This document shows, piece by piece, positions 27,188 to 35,581 of a DNA stretch of 64,000 bases. Both the position numbers and the translations under genes were made by a program. Positions within the stretch are counted from its first letter, which is position 1. Every line of letters begins with the position of its first letter. The notes beneath the pieces are model-generated. The model saw only the letters and a list, made by a program, of their open reading frames with translations, did no database searches and had not been told where the DNA came from. This DNA is from Aquimarina sp. MAR_2010_214. Its GTDB lineage: Bacteria; Bacteroidota; Bacteroidia; Flavobacteriales; Flavobacteriaceae. The stretch lies in the NCBI RefSeq assembly GCF_002846555.1, contig NZ_PJMS01000001.1:3038001-3102000 (forward strand). The letters run 5' to 3'.

Positions 27188-27705
27188 GTAACTCTGAAAA
27201 ATTGGTGCAACAGGATTTAAACCTGTTACTTACCTATATATCTTTACTGTTATTTGATATTTTCAGCGCCGCAAATATACAACACATTGGGATTCCTGCA
27301 AATATAGTAAAGGATTTTTTTTAATTTTTTTTATAACGCATTTTAAGTTTTTGGGTGACTACTATTGATTGTTTTTTAAATAAATGTATTTCAGTTGATT
27401 AAGTGTTGAAGTGCTTTGTTTTGGTATAGGGAACCTAGTTTTTATGGCATTTTCAAATTCCCAGATTCCCAAATTTTATATACATTATCCAAAGATATTT
27501 CATATAAATTAGAAATGCCAAATAACCTAAAGTAGCATTTGGAAAGTGTTTATATAAACAGTCTACTAAAACTTCTGGTTTAGGCGGTTGCGAGAATACT
27601 TTATGTTTTAAATAATCATTTAAAAAGTAGACACCTTAGTTCTTTTTATATACACCTATTTCAACATAGATAGATTCTCCTTGATAATATAGTAGAGTGC
27701 TTCTA
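27188..27705. other. Intergenic stretch after tRNA-Arg
   Basis: No intact gene in about 520 bases. The part 27453-27632 contains a start-less minus-strand frame described separately. The rest is A+T rich with nothing recognised. Confidence 0.5.
27453..27632 (-). pseudogene. Start-less protein-like fragment
   Basis: The minus strand is open for 60 codons and reads like protein: FLNDYLKHKVFSQPPKPEVL followed by a VDCLYKHFPNATLGYLAFLIY segment. There is no start codon at its head and a stop lies directly upstream. I cannot name the family. It may be a remnant of a larger deleted gene. Confidence 0.3.
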
Positions 27706-27749
27706 ATGACATTGGTCATATTAAAAAAGAAGTGTAGCCCTTACATTTG
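27706..27749 (+). promoter_or_regulatory. Crp/Fnr-like site plus -7 element before the 27779 operon
   Basis: Perfect palindrome ATGAC-ATTG-GTCAT (27706-27719), 22 bases, then TACATTTG (27742-27749), a perfect TAnnTTTG. The palindrome centre would lie near -42 from the expected start of transcription, the class II activator position. Confidence 0.65.
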
Positions 27750-27778
27750 AAATATAGACCAAAAAAATATATTTCATA

Positions 27779-28165
27779 ATGGACACATCTATATTTTTAG
27801 CTAAATTCTGGGGCTGGTATCTGATTATATTTTTCTTCATATTGAGTTTTAATCCAAATAGAATTAAGCAGATTTTTGAAGATCTGAAGGACCAAAGATT
27901 TTTGATTATAACTTCGTTTATAGCGATTATTGTAGGATTACTCAATATCCTTTTTCATAATATCTGGGAACCAAACTGGAAATTTATTATCACTATCATA
28001 GGTTGGATTGCATTAGGTATAGGTTTGCTACTATTTATCTTTCCGAAAGGAACTGCCAAGTGGTTAGAATTCATCAATATAAAATTGATACAAGTGTTAT
28101 ATGTACTACTGTTTTTACTTGGCATTCTCTTGTTGAATTCAGGATATGAGATAGTACCATATTAA
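27779..28165 (+). CDS. Small integral membrane protein
   Basis: 128 residues with four hydrophobic helices (about 8-26, 42-60, 66-84, 102-122) joined by short charged loops. It lies 22 bases upstream of the PEP synthase gene and shares its predicted promoter. Similar small four-helix proteins are common in Bacteroidota stress clusters but no function is known to me. Confidence 0.75.
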   Translation: MDTSIFLAKFWGWYLIIFFFILSFNPNRIKQIFEDLKDQRFLIITSFIAIIVGLLNILFHNIWEPNWKFIITIIGWIALGIGLLLFIFPKGTAKWLEFINIKLIQVLYVLLFLLGILLLNSGYEIVPY

Positions 28166-28187
28166 TCTTTTAAAAAAGTTTAAAGCA

Positions 28188-30572
28188 ATGGATGCATTCA
28201 TCAAAAAATTTGAAGAAATTACGATCAAAGATATATCCTTGGTTGGTGGTAAAAACGCTTCATTAGGAGAAATGTATAACCAACTGTCACCTAGAGGAGT
28301 TAGGGTTCCTAATGGGTTTGCTACTACATCTTATGCTTTCTGGTTGTTTCTGAAAGAAAACGACCTGGATGAATCGTTAAAAAATCTTTTAAAAAAATTA
28401 GATAGAAAGGATTTTTCTAACCTCAATGAGATTGGTTTGGTTGCTCGAAAGTTAATTCTGGAAGGAATTTTTTCCGACGCTTTTTCAGGGGCAATAATGA
28501 GCTCTTATAAGGATTTATGTGAAGATAATATTGCAGTTGCAGTACGTAGTAGTGCTACTGCAGAAGACTTACCCGAAGCTAGTTTTGCTGGTCAGCATGA
28601 TACTTTCTTGAATATAAAAGGAGAGAAGGCATTATTAAAAGAAATTAAACAATGTTTTGCATCTCTGTATACCGATCGAGCGATTAAGTATAGAGAAGAC
28701 AAAGGCTTTTTGCATCACGAAATAGCTCTATCTGTTGGGGTGCAGAAAATGGTGCGTTCTGATATGGGGTGCTCTGGAGTAGGATTTACTATAGAACCTG
28801 AATCTGGTTTTAAGGATATCATTCATCTTTCAGGGGTTTGGGGACTTGGCGAAAATATTGTTCAGGGAACTATTAATCCCGATGAGTTTTATGTTTTTAA
28901 GCCTACACTACAGCAAGGTAAAAATGCAATTGTACAAAAGAAACTAGGCGATAAAGAAAAAACGATGGTATACTCAGAGTCGAACCGACATTCTTCGACC
29001 ATGAATATAGATACCAAGGTCTCTAAACAGCAACAATTTGTATTATCCGATAACGAAATAATTACTTTGGCTCAATGGGCACTGGTTATAGAAGAACACT
29101 ATAAAAAACCGATGGATATAGAATGGGCCAAAGATGGTATTACTAATGAATTGTTTATTACTCAAGCAAGACCTGAAACTGTACACCATTCAAAAAAAAC
29201 TACAGTTCTAATAGAATATAAACTGGAGGAAAAAAGTGAGGTGCTTACTGTTGGTAATGCTATAGGATCTAAAATCACCACAGGGATTGCGAGAATATTA
29301 AAATCCCCAAAAGAGTCAAATAAGCTACAAGAAGGAGATATTATTATAACAGATGTAACAAGTCCAGATTGGGATCCATTATTAAAAAAAGCAGGAGCTA
29401 TTGTTACCAATCGGGGAGGTAGAACAAGCCATGCAGCTATAGTAGCCAGAGAACTAGGTGTTCCTGCTGTTGTGGGAACCAATAGTGCCACACAAGGTAT
29501 AAAAGAAGGACAAGCAATTACGGTTTCATGTGCCGAAGGTAAAACAGGATATGTTTACAAAGGAGCACTTTCCTATAAAGAAGAGGAAATAGATTTTAGT
29601 AAAATACAACTTCCTGATACCGAGGCAAAGTTAATTTTATCAGATCCAGAAAAGGCATTTCAATATTCGTTTTACCCTAATGATGGTATAGGCTTATTAC
29701 GTATGGAATTTATTATTACCCATATGATTAAGGTACACCCTATGGCTTTAGTAAAGTTTAGCCAGATAAAAAATGTTGATGTTAAAAAAAATATTGAGAG
29801 TCTTACTAAAAATTACAGTACTAAAGAAGACTATTTTATAGATCAGCTTTCACAAGGAATTGCAACTATGGCAGCAGCATTTTATCCAAAGGAGGTTATT
29901 GTGCGTATGAGTGATTTTAAAACTAATGAGTATGCGAATCTTATAGGAGGAAAACAATTTGAACCTAAAGAGGAAAACCCAATGTTAGGTTTTAGAGGCG
30001 CATCAAGATACTATAATGATAGGTATAGAGAAGGATTTCAACTAGAATGTAAAGCTATCAGGAGGATAAGAGAAGAAATGGGATTAACTAATGTGAAAGT
30101 AATGATCCCTTTTTGTAGAACTATTGAAGAAGGGAAAAAGGTGATCCATATTATGGAAGAGTATGGTTTAAAACAAGGAGATAACGGTTTGGAAGTATAT
30201 GTAATGTCTGAAATACCCAGCAATGTAATACTGGCTGAAGAATTTGCCGAAATATTTGATGGATTTTCTATTGGTTCTAATGACCTCACCCAATTAACAT
30301 TGGGAGTTGATCGAGATTCAGAATTGATGGCATCGATTTTTGATGAACGAGATCCAGCAACCAAAAAAATGATTGCTATGGCTATAGAAAAAGCTAATAA
30401 TTCAGGCAAGAAGATTGGTTTGTGTGGTCAGGCACCAAGTGACTTTTCAGAATATGCATCCTTTTTAGTAAAAGCAGGTATAGATAGTATATCTTTTAAT
30501 CCGGATGCTTTGCTTAAAGGAATAGAAAACATTAATAAAGCAGAGTCGTATATAGCTGCTATTTCTGATTAA
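28188..30572 (+). CDS. ppsA: Phosphoenolpyruvate synthase
   Basis: 794 residues, full length for PEP synthase (pyruvate, water dikinase). The N-terminal ATP-grasp domain contains GGKNASLGEMY and AVRSSATAEDLPEASFAGQHDTF (shortened). The central phosphohistidine domain has the catalytic His in GGRTSHAAIVAREL. The C-terminal PEP/pyruvate domain has EIPSNVILAEEF, GSNDLTQLTLGVDRDS and the catalytic Cys in GLCGQAPSD. It converts pyruvate and ATP to PEP, AMP and phosphate, so it feeds gluconeogenesis. It shares a promoter with the small membrane protein and is the first enzyme of the stress-type island. Confidence 0.96.
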   Translation: MDAFIKKFEEITIKDISLVGGKNASLGEMYNQLSPRGVRVPNGFATTSYAFWLFLKENDLDESLKNLLKKLDRKDFSNLNEIGLVARKLILEGIFSDAFSGAIMSSYKDLCEDNIAVAVRSSATAEDLPEASFAGQHDTFLNIKGEKALLKEIKQCFASLYTDRAIKYREDKGFLHHEIALSVGVQKMVRSDMGCSGVGFTIEPESGFKDIIHLSGVWGLGENIVQGTINPDEFYVFKPTLQQGKNAIVQKKLGDKEKTMVYSESNRHSSTMNIDTKVSKQQQFVLSDNEIITLAQWALVIEEHYKKPMDIEWAKDGITNELFITQARPETVHHSKKTTVLIEYKLEEKSEVLTVGNAIGSKITTGIARILKSPKESNKLQEGDIIITDVTSPDWDPLLKKAGAIVTNRGGRTSHAAIVARELGVPAVVGTNSATQGIKEGQAITVSCAEGKTGYVYKGALSYKEEEIDFSKIQLPDTEAKLILSDPEKAFQYSFYPNDGIGLLRMEFIITHMIKVHPMALVKFSQIKNVDVKKNIESLTKNYSTKEDYFIDQLSQGIATMAAAFYPKEVIVRMSDFKTNEYANLIGGKQFEPKEENPMLGFRGASRYYNDRYREGFQLECKAIRRIREEMGLTNVKVMIPFCRTIEEGKKVIHIMEEYGLKQGDNGLEVYVMSEIPSNVILAEEFAEIFDGFSIGSNDLTQLTLGVDRDSELMASIFDERDPATKKMIAMAIEKANNSGKKIGLCGQAPSDFSEYASFLVKAGIDSISFNPDALLKGIENINKAESYIAAISD

Positions 30573-30607
30573 AAAATCATTTTGATTCAAAAAATTGGTT
30601 TCAGATC

Positions 30608-30770
30608 ATGAAAAGAGGAAAAGGATAATGATGAATATTTTGTAATACTTGAATTAACACTGATTGTTTGGATAGTGCTTACTGTTATTGTGGGTAAAAA
30701 GGAACCTGCAAAGGTTGCTGTAATAGGTATGTCTAATGCCGATCATAAAGGAAGTAGTCCAAAAGATTAG
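30608..30770 (+). pseudogene. Small one-helix membrane protein, frameshifted near its start
   Basis: ATG 30608 runs into stops after six codons. The neighbouring frame from 30612 to TAG 30770 is open and encodes KEEKDNDEYFVILELTLIVW, a hydrophobic helix and a soluble tail (KVAVIGMSNADHKGSSPKD). Removing one A from the AAAA run right after the ATG would join them into a protein of about 54 residues. It could be a real small gene broken by one base, or a sequencing slip. Confidence 0.35.
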
Positions 30771-30815
30771 AAATCAATTCAGAATATTCTCGATTCTCGG
30801 TATTTAAATCATAAT

Positions 30816-30859
30816 CTGATCTTTATCATTTTTTTAGTCCTTACAGTTGCCGAAATTTA
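30816..30859 (+). promoter_or_regulatory. Crp/Fnr-like site before the flavodoxin operon
   Basis: CTGAT-CTTT-ATCAT (30816-30829) has the same half-site pattern as the other island promoters. At the standard 22-base offset the -7 element is poor (GAAATTTA, 30852-30859). A better one, TGCATTTG (30863-30870), lies 11 bases further on. Confidence 0.45.
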
Positions 30860-30899
30860 GATTGCATTTGAAACAATTCTTTTGCAAAATAATACTGTA

Positions 30900-31433
30900 A
30901 TGAAAACTCTAATCGTTTACTTTTCCTTTTCTGGGAATAATGAATTACTGGCTAAAGATCTAACCAAAGACTTAGAAGCTGATATATTGCAGATCACTGA
31001 ACCCAAAAAACGAGGGATGTTCAGAATTATGTTGGATATGTTGTTTAATCGTTTCCCCAAGATCAATGAACTGGATATCTTATGGAATGATTACCAACAT
31101 ATCGTTTTGATGGCTCCCATCTGGAACTATATCATAGCTCATCCGATGAAAACTTTTATCAAAAAAAATAAGGAGCACCTAAAAAACTACTCATTTATAA
31201 CACTTTGTTCTGGGCGTGATACACAAAAGAAAAAGATTGCAGCTCAATTAAAAAAAATAGCAAGTTATGAACCCAAAGTAATTATAGAATTAGAAACCAG
31301 AACATTCATTGTCAAAGAACAAGAGAGTAATGGGGCTTATAAGGTAACTCAAGAAGATCTAAGGAAGTTAAAAAAAGAAGAAACGTATTATAAGTTTTTG
31401 GAAACATATGTAGCCAAAAAAGAAACCGCATAA
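30900..31433 (+). CDS. Flavodoxin-like protein
   Basis: ATG 30900 is chosen over an in-frame TTG 18 bases upstream because it starts directly at the first strand. 177 residues: MKTLIVYFSFSGNNELLA is the phosphate-binding loop of flavodoxins, and LMAPIWNYIIAHPMKTFI and FITLCSGRD fit the later FMN-binding loops. It belongs to the flavodoxin/NAD(P)H-oxidoreductase-like family that carries electrons or protects against oxidants. The DUF302 gene follows after 23 bases. Confidence 0.8.
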   Translation: MKTLIVYFSFSGNNELLAKDLTKDLEADILQITEPKKRGMFRIMLDMLFNRFPKINELDILWNDYQHIVLMAPIWNYIIAHPMKTFIKKNKEHLKNYSFITLCSGRDTQKKKIAAQLKKIASYEPKVIIELETRTFIVKEQESNGAYKVTQEDLRKLKKEETYYKFLETYVAKKETA

Positions 31434-31456
31434 GAACTATAAAAACACAAAAAAGA

Positions 31457-31849
31457 ATGAGCTATTATATCACCACTATACTAAAGAATGTCTCATTTGA
31501 TGAAGCTATAGAAAAAGTGATTCATGAATTGAAGAATGAAGGTTTCGGGGTATTAACAGAAATAGATATGAAAGCTACTTTAAAGAAGAAGTTGAATGTA
31601 GATTTCTATAATTATAAAATCTTAGGAGCTTGTAATGCTCCTTTTGCCTATAAAGCATTGCAGGCAGAAGACAAAATAGGAACCATGCTTCCTTGTAATG
31701 TGATCGTTCAGGAAAAACAAAAGGGAATGATAGAAGTATCTGGTGTAGATCCTGCCACTTCTATGATAGCAGTAGAGAATAAAGACCTTATAAAAACAGC
31801 TGGAGAGGTTAGAGAAAAGTTGATAAGAGTTATAGACAATCTAAAATAA
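31457..31849 (+). CDS. DUF302-domain protein
   Basis: 130 residues matching DUF302 closely: the N-terminal Tyr-rich strand, VIHELKNEGFGVLTEIDMKATL, then the ILGACNAPFAYKALQAEDKIGTMLPCNV region and IEVSGVDPATSM. The family is small, cytoplasmic and often next to redox or stress genes. Two Cys residues are conserved in position. Probable operon with the flavodoxin. Confidence 0.9.
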   Translation: MSYYITTILKNVSFDEAIEKVIHELKNEGFGVLTEIDMKATLKKKLNVDFYNYKILGACNAPFAYKALQAEDKIGTMLPCNVIVQEKQKGMIEVSGVDPATSMIAVENKDLIKTAGEVREKLIRVIDNLK

Positions 31850-31856
31850 CAGGTGT

Positions 31857-32003
31857 CATGGAGACTTTGGGAAATATATAACCAGGGTCATTAATGGATC
31901 TCTTAACGAGGTACCTAATTATATAAAAGAAATGAATACCTATCTAACTGATCAAAATGAAAAGACTGGTCATAATTATATGGTATTGTTTACTGAGGTA
32001 TAA
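31857..32003 (+). pseudogene. Start-less fragment between DUF302 and DUF4332 genes
   Basis: An open frame without a proper start encodes HGDFGKYITRVINGSLNEVP and NYIKEMNTYLTDQN, ending LFTEV before TAA 32001-32003. It reads as the tail of an unrecognised protein. No upstream part exists between it and the DUF302 stop. Confidence 0.3.
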
Positions 32004-32029
32004 ATAAAGAACATTAATAATTCTATACA

Positions 32030-32700
32030 ATGAGATATGATATTGATTTATCAAAAATTAGCATAGATGATTATAAGAAGATTTTAGAATCTACACATCT
32101 TATTCCTAGTTGGAAGATATTGAAAGAAAATATAAATCATCTTACTATTATCAAGAAAGAAGGAATTCATAACCTACATGAACTACAACAAATACTGAAG
32201 AAAAAGATCAGCTTATTGAATTTTCAAAACAAAGTGGGTTGTCAGAACAGTATCTAAATGTACTACGAAGAATGGTCAATGGGTATCTTCGAAAACCTAA
32301 TAAGACTAAAGATTTTCCTGAAACCTCGGCAGATATTGTATTAAAATTAGAAAAAAAAGGGATTAAACATACTCGTCATTTATTTGATAAAATTGTAACT
32401 ATAGATGCCAGAACTTTATTTTCTAAACATATAGGTATAAATGATGAAGAAATTCTGAGGTTAACCAAATTAACTGATTTATCCAGAATTCGATGGGTGA
32501 ATCATACTTTTGCTTATGTTCTGTATGAAGCAGGTTATGACACAGTCGGAAAAGTGGCAAAAGCCGATCCCGATCAATTATATAAAAGGATAACAGAACT
32601 GAATGCCGAAAGAAAATTTTACCCGGCTCATATCGGTTTAAACGACATGAAAATGCTTGTAGAATGTGCAAAAATGCTACCTCTTGATATTGAATATTAA
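32030..32700 (+). pseudogene. DUF4332-like helix-hairpin protein split by a frameshift
   Basis: Two frames overlap: 32030-32257 (MRYDIDLSKISIDDYKKIL) and 32239-32700. Upstream of its own nominal start, the second frame already reads KKKDQLIEFSKQSGLSEQYL, which continues naturally from HELQQILKKK of the first frame. The break falls in the A-run at about 32198-32206, and a one-base loss there explains it. The joined protein of about 223 residues has repeated helix-hairpin-helix segments (LEKKGIKHTRHLFDKI, LYEAGYDTVGKVAKADPDQL) typical of DUF4332. It is either inactivated, read by slippage, or a sequencing error. Confidence 0.65.
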
Positions 32701-32705
32701 AAAGA

Positions 32706-33164
32706 GTGAAAAGATCCGCTACAACATATATTTTAATGTTTCTGATATTATTTCAGATGATCAGTGCTATCCCATCAGGATGGTTGATGATTATTGATCC
32801 ATCTGGGAACAAGCTTGGCATACCAATTAAAATACTTAAGCATTCACCTTTCTCCAATTTTTTAATTCCAGGCCTATTCCTATTCTTAGTTTTAGGAATA
32901 TTTCCGTTGATTGTTTTTTATGGGTTAGTGAGAAAAAATAAGTTGCTAATTTTAGAAAAAATTAATCTCTATAAAAATTATCATTGGCCCTTAGCCTTTT
33001 CATATTATGTAGGAGTGTTAATTATACTATGGATTAATATACAATTACTGTTTATAAAAGAATTTCATGTATATCACTTCATCTATTCAATGTTAGGTGT
33101 TGTTATCGTATTTATAGCCCAATTACCAAGTACTAAAAAGAATTATAGTAAAAATATTGATTGA
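32706..33164 (+). CDS. Four-helix membrane protein
   Basis: 152 residues from a GTG five bases after the preceding stop. Hydrophobic segments are at about 8-28, 50-72, 92-112 and 120-140. An exported loop contains DPSGNKLGIPI. No family recognised beyond an integral membrane protein found in similar clusters. It is co-directional with the DUF4332-like gene. Confidence 0.6.
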   Translation: MKRSATTYILMFLILFQMISAIPSGWLMIIDPSGNKLGIPIKILKHSPFSNFLIPGLFLFLVLGIFPLIVFYGLVRKNKLLILEKINLYKNYHWPLAFSYYVGVLIILWINIQLLFIKEFHVYHFIYSMLGVVIVFIAQLPSTKKNYSKNID

Positions 33165-33204
33165 TAATTGTGTACTATGTGTGAGGTGATCAAAAAAATG
33201 AGAA

Positions 33205-33669
33205 TTACCTAATACTATCCCTGCTTCGAGTAGTGTTTGTCCTATTTCTGGTTGTTGTACTTCTATTTACCCTGGTAGAACTTCTACTTCTATCATATCT
33301 ACTTCGTGTACTTCTGCTATGATTATAATATCTATTAGTACTATGGTAACTATGAATATTATTTCCATGATAATCCCTTATTCTCACATAACGGGATCTA
33401 TTTAAATTAATATAGTGGTACTGGGCAGGAAGAGCATCAATAGTTATCCATATATTATTTTCAAAATAAATATAATGTCTATAAGAAATATCATAGTAAA
33501 TATTATGATCAGGAAAATAGACATAACGTACTGTTTCAACTCTATTTGGATAAAACCAAGGTGGTGGAGGTGTATCTGGCGAAGATGTAATTACAATAGG
33601 ACCACAACTCTTCAAAGATGCAATACTTAGAATTATCATTAAGAATATAAAAAGTTTATTAGTTTTCAT
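33205..33669 (-). CDS. Lipoprotein with Tyr-rich middle and Arg/Ser/Thr-rich tail
   Basis: 154 residues; signal ends in IASLKSCGP. The middle is rich in Tyr, His and Asn (YRHYIYFENNIWITID). The last 50 residues are almost only Arg, Ser, Thr, Asn and Tyr (for example RSTRSRYDRSRSSTRVNRS). The tail carries a strong positive charge suited to binding polyanions. It is transcribed divergently from the UbiB-like gene, and both share one palindromic site. Confidence 0.7.
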   Translation of the reverse strand: MKTNKLFIFLMIILSIASLKSCGPIVITSSPDTPPPPWFYPNRVETVRYVYFPDHNIYYDISYRHYIYFENNIWITIDALPAQYHYINLNRSRYVRIRDYHGNNIHSYHSTNRYYNHSRSTRSRYDRSRSSTRVNRSTTTRNRTNTTRSRDSIR

Positions 33670-33688
33670 CTTAGTTAGATTGATATAT

Positions 33689-33762
33689 CAAAGTAACCAA
33701 TATAGATTTTGATTTTAAATGACTTATGTCATTCCTACAATAAACAGTTTCGGGTAAATTTG
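33689..33762. promoter_or_regulatory. Divergent Crp/Fnr-like promoter between lipoprotein and UbiB genes
   Basis: The palindrome ATGAC-TTAT-GTCAT (33719-33732) has a -7 element exactly 22 bases away on each side. These are TAAATTTG (33755-33762) on the plus strand and TTACTTTG (33696 to 33689) on the minus strand. One dimer could drive both genes. Confidence 0.65.
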
Positions 33763-33772
33763 GAATACAATA

Positions 33773-35473
33773 ATGACTTCTTTAGAAAAGATGATAGGTT
33801 TAAAATTTCCAAACAAAAAAGAATTAAAACGATTCAATGCACTTTTTGGCATATTGGCAAAGTATGGATTTGAGGATATTGTAGCTAATAGCCATATTCA
33901 AAAAATAATTCCAAATACTTATCTTAAAAAACATCCTGAAACCAATCAAATACTATCATTTAATCGTTTTGAGCGCATTAGAATGGTATTAGAAGAGTTA
34001 GGGCCTACTTATGTAAAGTTAGGGCAAATTTTTAGTAATAGAGAAGATTTATTGCCATCTGAATTGATTAAAGAATTAGAAAAACTGCAAGATCAAGTAC
34101 CGGTAATAGAAAATTTTGATGTTACAGCCACTATAGAAGAAGAGTTAGGGATTGTGATAAGTGATTATTTTGCTAATATTGATTCAGAGCCTTTGGCTGC
34201 AGCCTCAATCGCTCAAGTACACAAAGCAAAATTACGTAATGGTAAAGTAGTAATTCTTAAAATTCAACGTCCAGATATTGAGGAAACTATTGAAGCAGAT
34301 ATTCGAATAATGAAACAGCTAGCTAAAAGTTTACATAAGCATAGTAAACAAGTTAAAGCCTTTCAGCCTATGCGTATTGTTGCTGCTTTTGAACAAAGTA
34401 TTAGAGAAGAACTTCAATTTACAAGGGAAATAAATAACATTAAACGATTTACAAAGAACTTTGAAGGAAATACCGAAATATATATACCAAAAGTATATGA
34501 AGAATTATCAAATAACCATATCATTTGTATGGAATTTATTGATGGGATTAAAGTTTCTGAAATAGAAACATTAACCATACAAAACATCAATTCAAGAGAA
34601 GTAGCAAAAACAGGTGTAGATCTATATTTAAAACAAATATTAGAGCACGGTTTTTTTCATGCAGACCCGCATCCGGGAAACATATTAGTAATGCCAGATA
34701 CTGGTAAAATCTGTTTTATAGATTTTGGTATGATGGGTACAATTATGCCTAATGACAAAGATCTTCTAGAGGAATTACTGCTCTATTTTATGAATAAGAA
34801 TGTAAAAAAAATTATTATAGTTTTAGAAAAAATTAGCATAAAAACTTCGATATCAGATTATAAAAAACTTGAATATGAGTTGTATGAGCTAATTGAAGGG
34901 ATTATTAATACTGCTATTGATGATATTAGAATGGATACTGTTTTGAGTAGATTTAAAAACATCTTATATAAAAATGAAATTATTTTACCACATTATTCAT
35001 ATATGTTAATGAGAGCCCTTGTTATTATTGAAGGCGTAGGTCTAAAATTAGATCCCAAATTTAATATTACCGATAACCTCTCACGATATATCAGTGCATT
35101 TACTTTTAATAGATATCACCCTAAGCGAATTTTAAAGAAAAATTTGGCAAGATTTCGAGATATCAGTGAACTGATAGATAACTTTCCCGAAGATATGAAT
35201 ACGATTCTGAGAAAGATAAAAGAAGGAAAGTTGATGATGGTTCATGAACATAAAGGAATTGATCAATTTCAAAAAAATATAAAAAAGGCAACCAATCGAT
35301 TGGTGTTTGCTGTGATTATTGCTGCGTTGTCTATAGGATCTTCACTTTTGATTATTGCAGATATGCCTCCCAAACTAGGAGGCGTACCGATTTTGGGAGC
35401 TATTGGTTTTGTTTTGTCTGCAATTTTTGGATTCATTATTTTGGTTTCTATAATTAGAGATAGAGAATTATAA
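33773..35473 (+). CDS. ABC1/AarF/UbiB family protein kinase-like ATPase
   Basis: 566 residues. Family motifs: KLGQ at 82-85 (the KxGQ inhibitory loop), the Ala-rich loop AAASIAQVHKAKL at about 141-153 that replaces a normal P-loop, KIQRP, the catalytic HADPHPGN near 298 and the metal-binding DFGMMG. Two hydrophobic segments form the C-terminus, as in UbiB. UbiB proteins support ubiquinone synthesis, but flavobacteria use menaquinone, so the role here is probably another lipid or stress task. Expression from the divergent Crp/Fnr-like promoter is predicted. Confidence 0.92.
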   Translation: MTSLEKMIGLKFPNKKELKRFNALFGILAKYGFEDIVANSHIQKIIPNTYLKKHPETNQILSFNRFERIRMVLEELGPTYVKLGQIFSNREDLLPSELIKELEKLQDQVPVIENFDVTATIEEELGIVISDYFANIDSEPLAAASIAQVHKAKLRNGKVVILKIQRPDIEETIEADIRIMKQLAKSLHKHSKQVKAFQPMRIVAAFEQSIREELQFTREINNIKRFTKNFEGNTEIYIPKVYEELSNNHIICMEFIDGIKVSEIETLTIQNINSREVAKTGVDLYLKQILEHGFFHADPHPGNILVMPDTGKICFIDFGMMGTIMPNDKDLLEELLLYFMNKNVKKIIIVLEKISIKTSISDYKKLEYELYELIEGIINTAIDDIRMDTVLSRFKNILYKNEIILPHYSYMLMRALVIIEGVGLKLDPKFNITDNLSRYISAFTFNRYHPKRILKKNLARFRDISELIDNFPEDMNTILRKIKEGKLMMVHEHKGIDQFQKNIKKATNRLVFAVIIAALSIGSSLLIIADMPPKLGGVPILGAIGFVLSAIFGFIILVSIIRDREL

Positions 35474-35581
35474 TTCTCATAAATGACTAAATAATTTGAG
35501 ACTGTAATAAAATTTAAAGAAGTATTTTTATTGAAAAACTTATCACTTTTTTAAGTTAAATATTCAATTTTAATTATCTTA

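Noticed and set aside
27103..27324. 73-codon plus-strand ORF reading CEPDRIRTYDRLLRRE
   Set aside because: It is the antisense of tRNA-Arg; this peptide is a well-known false ORF produced by tRNA genes.
32196..32210. Programmed -1 frameshift in the DUF4332-like gene
   Set aside because: The heptamer is G AAA AAG, not a strong X XXY YYZ site, and no stem-loop is seen just downstream; a simple one-base loss is more economical.
35474..35581. A regulon-type site before the MgtC/DUF4010 gene
   Set aside because: TGA and TCA words exist (around 35532-35545) but the spacer is two bases too long and no -7 element lies at the fixed distance.
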